From positions 1 to 32,130 of the forward strand of contig CAIZLD010000066.1 in the NCBI GenBank assembly GCA_903933715.1: a stretch of 32,130 nt of DNA. The letters are read 5' to 3'. The position numbers were made by a program, and so were the translations under genes. Shown in pieces: positions 22,726-30,153 of this stretch. How positions within the stretch are numbered: the stretch's first letter is position 1; each line of letters begins with the position of its first letter. A model generated the notes under the pieces. It was not told the DNA's origin, searched no databases, and saw only the letters and a program-made list of their open reading frames with translations. This stretch comes from an uncultured Spartobacteria bacterium (GTDB lineage: Bacteria; Verrucomicrobiota; Verrucomicrobiia; Chthoniobacterales; Chthoniobacteraceae).

Positions 22726-23886
22726 CTAGCTAAACCACTCTTTGGCTTTCTCGAAGAAGCTCTTGTGGATCGGCGTGTTTTCGTCTCCGCAGAGTTCCGC
22801 GAATTCCTCAAGTTTTTTGCGAGCCGGGCTGTCGAGCTTGGTGGGGACTTCCACGAGCACACGCACCATCAGGTCGCCCCGCTGGCTGGAATGGAGCGTC
22901 GGGAGTCCCTTGCCGCGCAGTTTGAAGACGGTGGCGTTTTGCGTGCCAGCCGGGATTTTGAGCGCCGCTTTGCCTTCCAGGGTCGGCACATGGACTTCGC
23001 CGCCGAGGGCAGCCGTGCTAAAGCGGATCGGGACTTCGCAAAAAAGGTTGTCTTCGTCACGCTCAAAGACTTCGTGCTCTTTGATATGGATGACGACGTA
23101 GAGATCGCCGGGCGATCCGCCGCGCAGCCCCGCTTCGCCGTTCTGGGAACTGCGCAGGCGCGAGCCGTTATCGATCCCGGCCGGGATTTTGAGTTTGATC
23201 CGGGTGCGGGCCTCGGTCCGGCCTTCGCCACCGCAGGTTTTGCATGGGTTGGAGATCACCTGGCCCGAGCCGTGGCAGCGCGGGCAGGTCTGGGCGACCT
23301 GGAAGAATCCCCGGGATGCGATCACCTGTCCCCGGCCCCGGCAAGTGGGGCAGGTGGTGACTTTTGCTCCCGGTTCCGCGCCGGTCCCGTGGCATTTGCC
23401 GCAGGTATCGAGCTTGGAAATCTCGATCTCTTTTTCGCAGCCAAAGGCGGCTTCTTCGAGCCGGATCTGGAGATCGTAGCGGAGATCGCTTCCGCGCTGG
23501 CGTCCATCGGCTTGCGAGCCGCCGCCGCCCCCTCCACCGCCAAAGAATTGCTCGAAAACGCCGCCGCCGCCCGCGCCAAAGACTTCTCGGAACAGGTCAA
23601 ACGGATCGTGGAACCCGCCCCCCATGCCGCCGCCCGCCGGTCCGGCGGTTCCCTGGGCAAACGCAGCGTGGCCCATCCGGTCGTAGGCGGCGCGTTTGTT
23701 GTCATCCATCAGGATGTCATAAGCTTCGCCCAGTTCCTTGAACTTCTCCTCGGCGGTATGGTCGCCGGGGTTTTTATCGGGGTGGAATTTGACCGCGAGC
23801 TTGCGGTACGCCTTCTTGATTTCTTCCGCCGGAGCGGTTTTTGAAACCCCCAATATTTCGTAGTAATCGCGTTTTGTCACCGTCAT
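22726..23886 (-). CDS. dnaJ: Chaperone protein DnaJ
   Basis: A 386-aa Hsp40 co-chaperone that delivers unfolded proteins to DnaK and stimulates its ATPase. The J domain (residues 1-70) has the HPD motif ([10 protein letters not shown]). A Gly/Phe-rich linker (about 78-120) includes long Gly runs. Then come four zinc-finger repeats ([32 protein letters not shown]) and the C-terminal substrate-binding domains. Length and domain order are normal. The ATG overlaps the grpE stop (ATGA), so it is translationally coupled. No dnaK is in the window. Confidence 0.98.
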   Translation of the reverse strand: MTVTKRDYYEILGVSKTAPAEEIKKAYRKLAVKFHPDKNPGDHTAEEKFKELGEAYDILMDDNKRAAYDRMGHAAFAQGTAGPAGGGMGGGFHDPFDLFREVFGAGGGGVFEQFFGGGGGGGGSQADGRQRGSDLRYDLQIRLEEAAFGCEKEIEISKLDTCGKCHGTGAEPGAKVTTCPTCRGRGQVIASRGFFQVAQTCPRCHGSGQVISNPCKTCGGEGRTEARTRIKLKIPAGIDNGSRLRSSQNGEAGLRGGSPGDLYVVIHIKEHEVFERDEDNLFCEVPIRFSTAALGGEVHVPTLEGKAALKIPAGTQNATVFKLRGKGLPTLHSSQRGDLMVRVLVEVPTKLDSPARKKLEEFAELCGDENTPIHKSFFEKAKEWFS

Positions 23887-24422
23887 GCCTTGCCTTTGGA
23901 TACGAAGACGTTGGCCGCCCGGAGGAGGCGGTCGCGCAGTTTGTAGCCTTTGCGAATTTGCCGGATGACCACCCCTTCCGGGACGGTCTCGCTGGCTTCG
24001 TGGGCGACCGCTTCGTGGAGATTGTGATCGAACGGCTGCCCTTCGGCGTCGATGGTCTCGACCCCCGCGGACGTCAGAAATTCCTGGAACTGTTTGGCGA
24101 CCATTTCGAGGCCGACGAGGACGGCCTGGCTCCCCTCGGCCCGGGCGGCCTGGATGCCGAATTCATAGTTGTCGAGGATCGGGATGAGCCGTTCAATCAG
24201 GGAAGCGTTGGCGTATTTGATCGCCTCTTCTTTTTCGCGCACGGCCCGTTTGCGGTAGTTCTCGAAATCGGCCTGCGTCCTCAAGGCGAGGTCGCGGAAG
24301 CGCTCCATGTCGTTTTGGAGTTGCTCAAACGGGTTTTCTTCCGGTTGCGGCGTGGGTTCCGCCGGTTCCGTCGTGGGCTCCGGAGTTTCCGGGGCCGGTT
24401 CGGGATTCTTCTGGTTGCTCAT
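23883..24422 (-). CDS. grpE: Nucleotide exchange factor GrpE
   Basis: A 179-aa DnaK nucleotide-exchange factor. The N-terminal 35 residues are Pro/Glu-rich and disordered ([20 protein letters not shown]). A long coiled coil follows ([60 protein letters not shown]). The beta-domain ends [28 protein letters not shown], the GrpE signature. The ATG at 24422 is preferred over a TTG at 24464. A sigma70-type promoter lies about 90 bp upstream. No CIRCE element is present, so HrcA control is unlikely here. Confidence 0.97.
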   Translation of the reverse strand: MSNQKNPEPAPETPEPTTEPAEPTPQPEENPFEQLQNDMERFRDLALRTQADFENYRKRAVREKEEAIKYANASLIERLIPILDNYEFGIQAARAEGSQAVLVGLEMVAKQFQEFLTSAGVETIDAEGQPFDHNLHEAVAHEASETVPEGVVIRQIRKGYKLRDRLLRAANVFVSKGKA

Positions 24423-24512
24423 AAAAGTAAATGACCGGTTTCGGGAAAGGGCGCTGTGCGCCAATACGCAGTTCTGCCGACCTGCGGATGCCTGCCTTCT
24501 GCCGGAACAGTG

Positions 24513-24540
24513 ATCCTACCGCACCCCTCCCGGCTGTCAA
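24513..24540 (-). promoter_or_regulatory. Sigma70-type promoter of the grpE operon
   Basis: On the minus strand: TTGACA (24540-24535), 16 bases, TAGGAT (24518-24513). The predicted leader to the grpE ATG is about 85 nt, longer than for the other genes in this part of the window. The -35 box is perfect. Confidence 0.6.
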
Positions 24541-24599
24541 TGCCCGGACGGGTTGCTCAGGGCTCACGCATCAATCGCGCCCGGAGGTCGCGATCCACC

Positions 24600-25109
24600 T
24601 TAGGAGTGGGCGAGGTCTTGCTTGAGGTATTCCAGTACGTCCTTGAACTTGGTGAGGTTTTCGGCGGAGGCTTTCACCAGCGCCTCATGGGCCTCCAACA
24701 TGGTTTGCGCTTGCTCCACACGGCCCGACCCGGCGGTTGCGCTGGGCTCGATCGGCTCCGTTTGCGGATCGTCGGAGGGAGGCATGTTGTCCATTCCGAG
24801 GACAAAAAGCTGGTTGAGCCCGAGATTGCTCAAAAGATCGCTGTTGCGGTCGTTCAAGTGAATCACGCGCAAAGTTCCTTGGCCGATCTCCCTCAAGCGC
24901 AGGGCGATCCCCGCCAAGGTTCCCATGAAAGTGGAGTCCATGACCGGGCAATTAGCCAGATCGATGATGAACTCGCGGTGGCCGCGGTTGATCATTTCGC
25001 GGGCAAATTCCTTCAGGCCCGAGCTGTTGAGAAAAGACCCTTTTCCCTCGACGCGAACCCAGACGATTTTGTTGTCGCACCCGACAAGTATGGAGCTTTG
25101 GTTACTCAC
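24600..25109 (-). CDS. STAS-domain protein (anti-sigma-factor antagonist-like)
   Basis: A 169-aa protein starting at GTG 25109 (VSNQSSILVG). Longer versions would run into the upstream lipoprotein gene. The STAS fold covers residues 5-105, with the phosphorylation-site motif CPVMDSTFMGTLAGI. Ser59 is the likely kinase target, as in SpoIIAA. The C-terminal 60 residues are an acidic linker and a helix (EQAQTMLEAHEALVKASAENLTKFKDVLEYLKQDL). Such proteins switch partners with a serine kinase/anti-sigma or act in other signalling complexes. No RsbW-like kinase or PP2C phosphatase is in the window. A sigma70 promoter ends 8 bp before the GTG, which predicts a leaderless mRNA. Confidence 0.85.
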   Translation of the reverse strand: MSNQSSILVGCDNKIVWVRVEGKGSFLNSSGLKEFAREMINRGHREFIIDLANCPVMDSTFMGTLAGIALRLREIGQGTLRVIHLNDRNSDLLSNLGLNQLFVLGMDNMPPSDDPQTEPIEPSATAGSGRVEQAQTMLEAHEALVKASAENLTKFKDVLEYLKQDLAHS

Positions 25110-25117
25110 CTGATAGA

Positions 25118-25147
25118 ATTTTAAGGGTTTCCCTTGGAGCCTGTCAA
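25118..25147 (-). promoter_or_regulatory. Promoter of the STAS gene, leaderless arrangement
   Basis: On the minus strand: TTGACA (25147-25142), 18 bases, TAAAAT (25123-25118). The GTG start codon at 25109 begins 8 bases after the -10 box, close to where transcription should start. Confidence 0.6.
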
Positions 25148-25180
25148 ATGCCCGGAAGCGTTTTTTGTGATTTTTAGGTT

Positions 25181-25708
25181 CTAATCCCAGAGAAACGATT
25201 GTGTCAAGGCGACCACTTTCCCGTTTTCGATGAGCAGGGCTCGCCAACTGATGACCCGGCCATCCTGGTGATAACGGTCGCCAATGACACTGAATTTGGT
25301 TTCGATGGTCCCGCAGGCGTTGGGGACATCGACTTCCTGGGCCTGGACGTAAGCGCCCAGGTTTTGCTGCTGGTATTCGAGCCGCACAGTGACGTTGGCC
25401 CGGCGCTCGGCCCGCCACCAAAAATCGAAATAATGGCCTTCCTTTGCCGCATTTTCCTCGTTCGTAACCGCCCCGAAGCCCATCCGCTCCCGCTCAAAGG
25501 AGATCATGTGGCTGGCGGTTTTTTTCTTTTCCAGGATGCGGTCATGGAGGAAGAGCCGGGTTTTGCGGAAAGAAAAGGAGTCGTTGAGCGCCAGCGGCAG
25601 GACGTTGGCTTGGCGCAGCAGCCGGGGTTTGGGTTGAAGCGCCGGTCCGGCGCATCCGCCGCCCAGAACGGCGAGAAACAGGCACACGATCAAAAGCGGA
25701 CGACTCAT
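25181..25708 (-). CDS. Predicted lipoprotein of unknown function
   Basis: A 175-aa protein. The signal peptide MSRPLLIVCLFLAVLGGGC gives a probable lipidated Cys19. The mature domain looks beta-rich: RKTRLFLHDRILEKKKTASHMISFERERMGFGAV, HYFDFWWRAERRANVTVRLEYQQQNLGAYVQAQEVDVPNACGTIETKFSVIGDRYHQDGRVISWRALLIENGKVVALTQSFLWD. I recognise no named family. The end of the domain (a strand, 'GRVISWRALLIENGKVVA', and a final Trp) suggests a small barrel or sandwich. The gene lies just upstream of the STAS gene (71 bp), which has its own promoter. A sigma70 promoter ends 8 bp before the ATG. Confidence 0.7.
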   Translation of the reverse strand: MSRPLLIVCLFLAVLGGGCAGPALQPKPRLLRQANVLPLALNDSFSFRKTRLFLHDRILEKKKTASHMISFERERMGFGAVTNEENAAKEGHYFDFWWRAERRANVTVRLEYQQQNLGAYVQAQEVDVPNACGTIETKFSVIGDRYHQDGRVISWRALLIENGKVVALTQSFLWD

Positions 25709-25716
25709 AGTGAGGC

Positions 25717-25745
25717 AGAGTAGGGGGGCTCTGAAGAAATCGCAA
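25717..25745 (-). promoter_or_regulatory. Promoter of the lipoprotein gene, leaderless arrangement
   Basis: On the minus strand: TTGCGA (25745-25740), 17 bases, TACTCT (25722-25717). The ATG at 25708 begins 8 bases after the -10 box. Confidence 0.5.
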
Positions 25746-25806
25746 GGCGTTTGCGGAGAGGTCTCAGGGCAAACGCATCAAACGGAGGAGAAAAAGGAAG
25801 AGTTAA

Positions 25807-25838
25807 CCGCAGATTGCGCAGATTTCCGCAGATTTTTT
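25807..25838. repeat. CGCAGATT tandem repeat
   Basis: CCGCAGATT, GCGCAGATT and CCGCAGATT follow one another at about 10-bp steps and run into a T8 tract and A6. This is the same word as the inverted-repeat element at 201-270. The helical-turn period is typical of this short dispersed repeat type. Confidence 0.65.
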
Positions 25839-25965
25839 TTAAAAAACCGGACGGATGGACGGTCCAAAAAAGAGTCAGCCCATCAGTGTAAGAAAAAAGA
25901 TAAGCCCCAAAGGGGAGTGGAACCGGCACGCCCACCACACCGGGCGTTTAGGTCTGGAAAAGAGG

Positions 25966-26171
25966 AACCCGGAGGGTTTCAAGCCGATAGCCGGTGGTTG
26001 AGGCGCGTCGCGCGCCGATACCACCGGACTCTTTGCCCAACACGGATCACCCCGAATGGGGTGGCAGAAAGCTTGGTTCTGCCACCCCATTCGGGGTGAA
26101 TGATGGGTTCCATTATCCGGGGGTATCGCTTCGCTCAACCCCCGGCTAACCGCTATGAATCCTTTGGATTC
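25966..26171. repeat. Palindromic element (family PAL, copy 3, diverged)
   Basis: Same architecture as copy 1. It starts with an AACCC/GGGTT mini-hairpin, continues CAAGCC-ATAGCCGGTGGTTGAG, and has a CCGGTGGT...ACCACCGG hairpin. A central perfect 22-bp stem (26048-26069 with 26077-26098, 7-nt loop) follows, built on CACCCCGAATGGGGTGGC. Then come a diverged right-half hairpin (CCGGGGGTATCGC...CCCCCGG) and a GAATCC/GGATTC mini-hairpin. The 18-bp termini of copy 1 are absent. Confidence 0.75.
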
Positions 26172-26209
26172 AGTGAGCCACTCAACATTGGATTCAGTGA
26201 ACCACTCAA
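26166..26209. repeat. 20-bp direct repeat next to gmhA
   Basis: GGATTCAGTGAGCCACTCAA (26166-26185) recurs at 26190-26209 with one change (A for G) at a 24-bp period. It abuts the right end of palindromic element copy 3 and may be a decayed end or slippage product. Confidence 0.6.
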
Positions 26210-26221
26210 TGAGTTGGAAGC

Positions 26222-26836
26222 CTACGCCGGGAAGAACTCTTGCTCCAGCATCAGGCAGAGGGTGTGATAAATCGGGAGATGATATTCCTGGATGAGGTAG
26301 GTTTCACAGGAGGGGACGCGAATGCTGGCTTGCGCGAGTTGCGCGGCCCGCCCGCCGCCTGCCCCGGTGAGGGCGACCGTGCGGAGGCCCAGTTTTTGCG
26401 CGGTCTCAAGGGCCAGTGCGACGTTTTTGGAGTTCCCGGAGGTGCTGATCCCGATCAGCGTGTCGCCGGGACGGCCAAGCCCCAAGGTGAGCTGGGCGTA
26501 GATGTGATCCGGGTTGCAGTCGTTTTGCCAGGCGGTGTGCAATCCCAAAAATCCGGTGAGCGGGATGACCGGGAGCGCCCCTTGGAGCTCTTTGGCCAGT
26601 TCGGCTCCCAATTGCTCAAGCTGTTTGCCGCAAATGGGACGTTTTTGCCCGAATCCCTTCAAAAGTTCCCCCGCCCAATGTTCCGCATCGGCTCCGCTGC
26701 CGCCGTTGCCGCAGATGAGGAGTTTGCCCCCGCTTGCAAGGGAACCGCGCAGGATTTCGTAGACCTGCTCGATGTCGTTGATACACGGGGCGAGCGCCGG
26801 AGCGCGTTGGAGAAGGCAGGCAAGATGGGGATTCAT
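26222..26836 (-). CDS. gmhA: Phosphosugar isomerase, GmhA-like (sedoheptulose-7-phosphate isomerase)
   Basis: A 204-aa SIS-domain enzyme. GmhA converts sedoheptulose-7-phosphate to D-glycero-D-manno-heptose-7-phosphate, the first step to ADP-heptose for the lipopolysaccharide core. Motifs are GKLLICGNGGSGADAEHWAGELLKGF near residue 45, the phosphate-binding LIGISTSGNSKNVALALETAQKLGLRTVALTGAGGG, and the closing QEYHLPIYHTLCLMLEQEFF. All match the GmhA/DiaA group. DiaA, a replication-initiation relative, is an alternative; the catalytic-type residues and sequence favour an isomerase. The ATG at 26836 is 15 bp after a good -10 box; starts further upstream would pass through the promoter. No other heptose genes are adjacent. 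Confidence 0.82.
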   Translation of the reverse strand: MNPHLACLLQRAPALAPCINDIEQVYEILRGSLASGGKLLICGNGGSGADAEHWAGELLKGFGQKRPICGKQLEQLGAELAKELQGALPVIPLTGFLGLHTAWQNDCNPDHIYAQLTLGLGRPGDTLIGISTSGNSKNVALALETAQKLGLRTVALTGAGGGRAAQLAQASIRVPSCETYLIQEYHLPIYHTLCLMLEQEFFPA

Positions 26837-26851
26837 AAGTAAATTGGAGGG

Positions 26852-26880
26852 ATCATAAAGGAGTCCCGGTTTTTTTTCAA
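26852..26880 (-). promoter_or_regulatory. Sigma70-type promoter of gmhA, very short leader
   Basis: On the minus strand: TTGAAA (26880-26875), 17 bases, TATGAT (26857-26852). The ATG at 26836 lies 15 bases after the -10, so the leader would be about 8 nt, too short for a normal Shine-Dalgarno site. Confidence 0.65.
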
Positions 26881-26949
26881 TCTTTGGCATCATGGGGTGC
26901 CATGTGCCTGATGGGACCTTATGGGAAATATGGGAAGAATGTTCCTTTT

Positions 26950-28065
26950 TCACGCGTTGCCGAGGATTCCCCGGTCCCAGTCTTTCCAGACCGGCTCGTA
27001 TCCGCGCGAATGGAGCATCGCGGCGACTTCGGCGGCGGTTCGCGGATCGGAAATCTCGAATTGCCCGGCGGCTTCGTCGTGAGGGGTGGCCTCTTCTCGT
27101 GCAATCCGCCTGCCGTGGACGGTTTGATGCAGCGCTTCCTTCCCCTGGCCGGTGTAACCGCCCGGATCGGTGTGGCTCCCGGCGCTCATCATGGTGATCC
27201 CCAACGGCACCAGGGCGTCGCGGAAGGCGATATCTTCCCGGGTGCTCATCACGATCCCCACCTCCGGGAAACAGAGCCGCACGGCGCAGACGAGCTGGAC
27301 GTAGTCGCGGTCGTTAAACTCATACCGCGGCTGGAACCCCCCCGGTGCCGGACGCAACCGGGGGAAACAGGTGGTGATCTGCGCTTTCCAGCAATGTTTG
27401 AGCAGATGCTCCAGATGGGCGGCGTTGGCCAGCGCTTCCTCGCGCCAATGCCAGAGGCCATAAAGCGCGCCGGTGCCGATCCGCCGGAACCCGGCTTCAT
27501 ACGCCCGTTCCGGGGTGTTGAGCCGCCAGGCAAAATCTTTTTTGGGCCCGGCGGGATGCAATTCCTTGTAGCTGGGCTGGTGATAAGTTTCCTGGAACAC
27601 CACGATCCCTTCCGCCCCGGCGTTCACCATCGGGCGATAGGCCTCGACGGACATCGGCGCGATCTCCACGGCGACTGCCGGGACAAATGGCGTGAGGGCG
27701 CGGATGCATTGCTCCATGTAGTCGACCGACACGAATTTGGGATGTTCCCCGGCGACGAGCAGGATGTTTCGGAACCCTTCCTCCACCAGATAACGGGCTT
27801 CGCGGACGGTTTCCTCCACGCTGAGCGTCACCCGCAGGATCGGGTTTCCCCTTGAAAAACCGCAATATTTGCAGGCGTTGATGCACTCGTTGGAGAGGTA
27901 AATCGGGGCAAAGAGGCGCATCGCTTTCCCGAAATGAGCCAGCGTGGCGAGGTGAGCTTGCTGGGCCATCGCTTCCAGTTCCGCATCGCTTTTCGGTTCG
28001 AGCAATTTTGCGAACCGCCGCAGCAGGGGCGACAAAACGAGCGTGGGCAGGAGATCGGCAAACAT
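26950..28065 (-). CDS. thiH: 2-iminoacetate synthase ThiH (radical SAM)
   Basis: A 371-aa radical-SAM enzyme. ThiH cleaves tyrosine to 2-iminoacetate and p-cresol; the imine feeds thiazole synthesis for thiamine. The cluster motif is NECINACKYCGF (Cys x3 Cys x2 Cys, about residues 55-62). Typical downstream blocks are LLVAGEHPKFVSVDYMEQC, FQETYHQPSYKELHPAGPKKDFAWRLNTPERAYEAGFRRIGTGALYGL and MSAGSHTDPGGYTG. The last is the C-terminal part shared with HydG/CofH relatives. The QETY motif and length support ThiH over the others. No thiG, thiS or thiF is in the window. The ATG at 28065 begins 7 bp after a -10 box. Confidence 0.9.
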   Translation of the reverse strand: MFADLLPTLVLSPLLRRFAKLLEPKSDAELEAMAQQAHLATLAHFGKAMRLFAPIYLSNECINACKYCGFSRGNPILRVTLSVEETVREARYLVEEGFRNILLVAGEHPKFVSVDYMEQCIRALTPFVPAVAVEIAPMSVEAYRPMVNAGAEGIVVFQETYHQPSYKELHPAGPKKDFAWRLNTPERAYEAGFRRIGTGALYGLWHWREEALANAAHLEHLLKHCWKAQITTCFPRLRPAPGGFQPRYEFNDRDYVQLVCAVRLCFPEVGIVMSTREDIAFRDALVPLGITMMSAGSHTDPGGYTGQGKEALHQTVHGRRIAREEATPHDEAAGQFEISDPRTAAEVAAMLHSRGYEPVWKDWDRGILGNA

Positions 28066-28072
28066 GGCGTTG

Positions 28073-28102
28073 ATTATGGAACGCAAGCGGCCCGGTTGAC
28101 AA
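28073..28102 (-). promoter_or_regulatory. Promoter of thiH, leaderless arrangement
   Basis: On the minus strand: TTGTCA (28102-28097), 18 bases, CATAAT (28078-28073). The thiH ATG at 28065 begins 7 bases later. There is therefore no room for a TPP riboswitch in the leader. Confidence 0.55.
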
Positions 28103-28153
28103 GGAGTTCGGCCTTTTTGTCCCGGAGCAGCGAATCTCCAGCGAGGAGGGACG

Positions 28154-28870
28154 ATGATCGAGGCGCACAAAATCCGGTGGCTGGAACGGCTTTTTCTCTG
28201 GGAAGTGCGCCGGGTGATGCGTCGGCGTTTTTTTGGAGTCTATGTGAGGGGGCTGCCGGCCCTGCAACGGGCAGCGGCTTTGGGTCAACCGCTCATTGTC
28301 TGCGCCAATCATACGAATTGGTGGGACGGTTTTGCCGCCGCGATGCTGATTCCGCTGTTGCCCCGGCACTCCCACTATCTGGCCCAATCCGAAGAGCTCC
28401 TGGCCCTGTACCGGCCGCTGCGTTGGCTGGGGGCGTTTGGGGTCGATATCCACCGCTCGCCGCTGGCCGGAACCCGTTATGCGTTGTCGCTGTTGCGCAA
28501 CGCGCGGAACGCGGTCTGGTTGTTCCCCCAAGGCAAACTGGTGCCGCAGTGGGTGCCGATCGAGGTGAAGCCCGGGGCGCTCTGGATGGCGCGCCAAAGC
28601 GGGGCTTGCGTGTTGCCCATCGCGTTTCGCTACGAATGGATGGTGGAATCGCGCCCGAGCATTTTCATTCATTGCGGCGGGTTGCTTGAGGCGGAGATCG
28701 GCGACGAGGCGCTCGCCCAAACGTTGCAAAAGCTCTACGATGCTTTGGGCGAGACGCTGAACCCGGTTGATCTGTCCCCCTACGCGTCGCTCTATCCACC
28801 CCGGATGTCGATGAACAAGGTGTGGGAATGGTGGACCCGGAGCGGCCCGGTCAATCCGCGCAACGAGTAA
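28154..28870 (+). CDS. PlsC-like lysophospholipid acyltransferase
   Basis: A 238-aa membrane-associated acyltransferase of the glycerolipid family. The catalytic H-x4-D motif is NHTNWWDGF (H53, D58). The second block is WLGAFGVDIHRS. The third motif is FPQGKLVPQWVPIEVKPG (residues 124-128), where most PlsC proteins have FPEGTR. The fourth is VLPIAFRYEW. It would acylate a lysophospholipid or another hydroxyl acceptor with fatty acid. The Glu-to-Gln/Lys change in motif 3 and the Trp pair next to the catalytic site suggest a non-standard acceptor; related proteins occur in carotenoid-ester and ornithine-lipid pathways. The start has a strong GAGGAGGG site. It is divergent from thiH (88 bp) and converges with the EamA gene (9 bp between stops). 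Confidence 0.85.
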   Translation: MIEAHKIRWLERLFLWEVRRVMRRRFFGVYVRGLPALQRAAALGQPLIVCANHTNWWDGFAAAMLIPLLPRHSHYLAQSEELLALYRPLRWLGAFGVDIHRSPLAGTRYALSLLRNARNAVWLFPQGKLVPQWVPIEVKPGALWMARQSGACVLPIAFRYEWMVESRPSIFIHCGGLLEAEIGDEALAQTLQKLYDALGETLNPVDLSPYASLYPPRMSMNKVWEWWTRSGPVNPRNE

Positions 28871-28879
28871 AGGGCTGGA

Positions 28880-29797
28880 TTATTCCCCGGGTCTCCAGAA
28901 ATTCCCGACGATTTTTTGCCAGTTTGCCTGACCGAGAATGACCCCGGCGGCAATGAAACCCATGGCCGCCCAGAAGGTCGGCGTCATCGGTTCGCCTAGG
29001 CAAAAATAAGCCCACAACATCGTGCTGACGGGGATCAGGTTATTAAAAAGATAGACCTCGCTCGTTTTCCAGTGCCGCAACGCGTTATTCCAAAGGGCAA
29101 ACGCGACCACGCCGCCGCCCAGGACACAATAGAGCTGGATGAGTGCCAGTTTCGCATCCCACGGGACAGTCAGCCGCCCGCCCGTCTCCCACGCGGCGAG
29201 AGGGATCAAAAGGACGGCCGCGCGCCACATCGTATGGGCGCTGACTTCCACCCCCGAAAGCTCCCGGTTGAGGATCTGGCACTGGCGTCCATAAAACACC
29301 CACAAGACGCTGGCGCAAATCCCCATCAACTCGCCCGGAATCGAGCCGCTTTGGGAATGGAGGGCAGGCCAAAACAGGACGAAAATCCCAAGCAGCGCCA
29401 GCCCCGCTGCCGTCGCCCGCACGAGCAGTTGGGAGGCGCGCTGATCTCCCCGGCCTTCCCAGAGCAGCGCCCAGACCGGCGACGCTCCGAGGTAAAGCCC
29501 CATGTGCGAGGCCGAAGTGAACCGCAACCCCCAGTTAAACACCACAATGTAAACCGCCAGGCTCAAGCCGCCCCGCAGCCATAACCGGCGGTTGAGCTGC
29601 GGCGAGGGCGGAACCCGCAGTTGCCTGGTCCAGCGCAAGAGCGCCAGCATCAGAAGGCTCGACATCATAAACCGCGTGCTGCCCACCCAGATGGGGGGCC
29701 ACGCGTTAACGAGATGCTTGATCCCCACATTGTTGCCGCCCCACAAAAAAACCGTGAAGAGGAGGCTGGCAATGATGGCGAAATGGCGTTGTCCCAT
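28880..29797 (-). CDS. EamA-family (drug/metabolite superfamily) permease
   Basis: A 305-aa protein with ten membrane helices in two EamA repeats. Repeat 1 begins FAIIASLLFTVFLWGGNNVGIKHLVNAWPPIWVGSTRFM. Repeat 2 begins LMGICASVLWVFYGRQCQILN and ends with the NNLIPVSTMLWAYFCLGEPMTPTFWAAMGFIAAGVILG block. The substrate is unknown; relatives export amino acids or other small metabolites. The ATG at 29797 is 4 bp after the MIF-like stop, so both are probably read from the MIF-like promoter. Earlier in-frame starts would overlap that gene. Confidence 0.9.
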   Translation of the reverse strand: MGQRHFAIIASLLFTVFLWGGNNVGIKHLVNAWPPIWVGSTRFMMSSLLMLALLRWTRQLRVPPSPQLNRRLWLRGGLSLAVYIVVFNWGLRFTSASHMGLYLGASPVWALLWEGRGDQRASQLLVRATAAGLALLGIFVLFWPALHSQSGSIPGELMGICASVLWVFYGRQCQILNRELSGVEVSAHTMWRAAVLLIPLAAWETGGRLTVPWDAKLALIQLYCVLGGGVVAFALWNNALRHWKTSEVYLFNNLIPVSTMLWAYFCLGEPMTPTFWAAMGFIAAGVILGQANWQKIVGNFWRPGE

Positions 29798-29801
29798 GCC
29801 T

Positions 29802-30146
29802 TTAAGCAAAGGTGCCGCCGTCGTGAGCCCAGCGGGAGGGGGGCATATCGGCAAAAGTGATGAACACACGCGAGGATGCGATCCCGGCGTGTCGGCTCAG
29901 CCCGTCCGTCAACGCCCAGGCCAGCCCGTTCAGATCGGGGGGGAGCCCGATGCTTTTCAAATCCAGAAAGGCCGCCGGGGTCTCCGAACCGGCAAACTGC
30001 AAAACCTTGGCCGATTGGAATGAAACCATGATGTAGGCTTGGGGTTTTTTCAGCTCGCCTGCGACGATTTTGGACAGTTCGGTGACAAGGGCTGATTCTC
30101 CTTCGGACGGGAGCGTCACGTTCGTGGTGATCGAAAGATAAGGCAT
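29802..30146 (-). CDS. MIF-like tautomerase
   Basis: A 114-aa protein, the same length as animal macrophage migration inhibitory factor. After Met removal the N terminus is Pro, the catalytic base of the tautomerase superfamily. By my recall of human MIF, TNVTLPSEG aligns with TNVPRASVP, KKPQAYIMVSF with GKPPQYIAVHV, LQFAGSETPAAFLDLKSIG with MAFGGSSEPCALCSLHSIG, SSRVFITFADM with PDRVYINYYDM, and the end GGTFA with NSTFA. The Cys-x2-Cys oxidoreductase motif of MIF is replaced (AAFL). It probably tautomerises phenylpyruvate-like keto-enols; the physiological role is unknown. The EamA gene is the downstream operon partner. A promoter ends 7 bp before the ATG. Confidence 0.92.
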   Translation of the reverse strand: MPYLSITTNVTLPSEGESALVTELSKIVAGELKKPQAYIMVSFQSAKVLQFAGSETPAAFLDLKSIGLPPDLNGLAWALTDGLSRHAGIASSRVFITFADMPPSRWAHDGGTFA

Positions 30147-30153
30147 GGGCCTG

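Larger units (their letters stand above)
25709..26221. other. 513-bp intergenic region filled with repeats
   Basis: No gene is supported here. From left to right it holds the lipoprotein promoter, a CGCAGATT tandem repeat (25807-25838), about 125 bp of unassigned sequence, palindromic element copy 3 (25966-26171), and a 20-bp direct repeat (26166-26209) just past the gmhA stop. Confidence 0.7.

Noticed and set aside
22075-23844. 589-codon open frame on the plus strand opposite rsmE and dnaJ
   Set aside because: It is the antisense shadow of two well-supported genes in GC-rich DNA; its translation has no recognisable domain and skewed composition.
24423-24599. CIRCE (HrcA operator) upstream of grpE
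   Set aside because: No TTAGCACTC-N9-GAGTGCTAA-like sequence is present; only a sigma70-type promoter is seen.
28066-28153. TPP riboswitch upstream of thiH
   Set aside because: The spacer is only 88 bp and the promoter ends 7 bp before the ATG. No THI-box sequence is seen.
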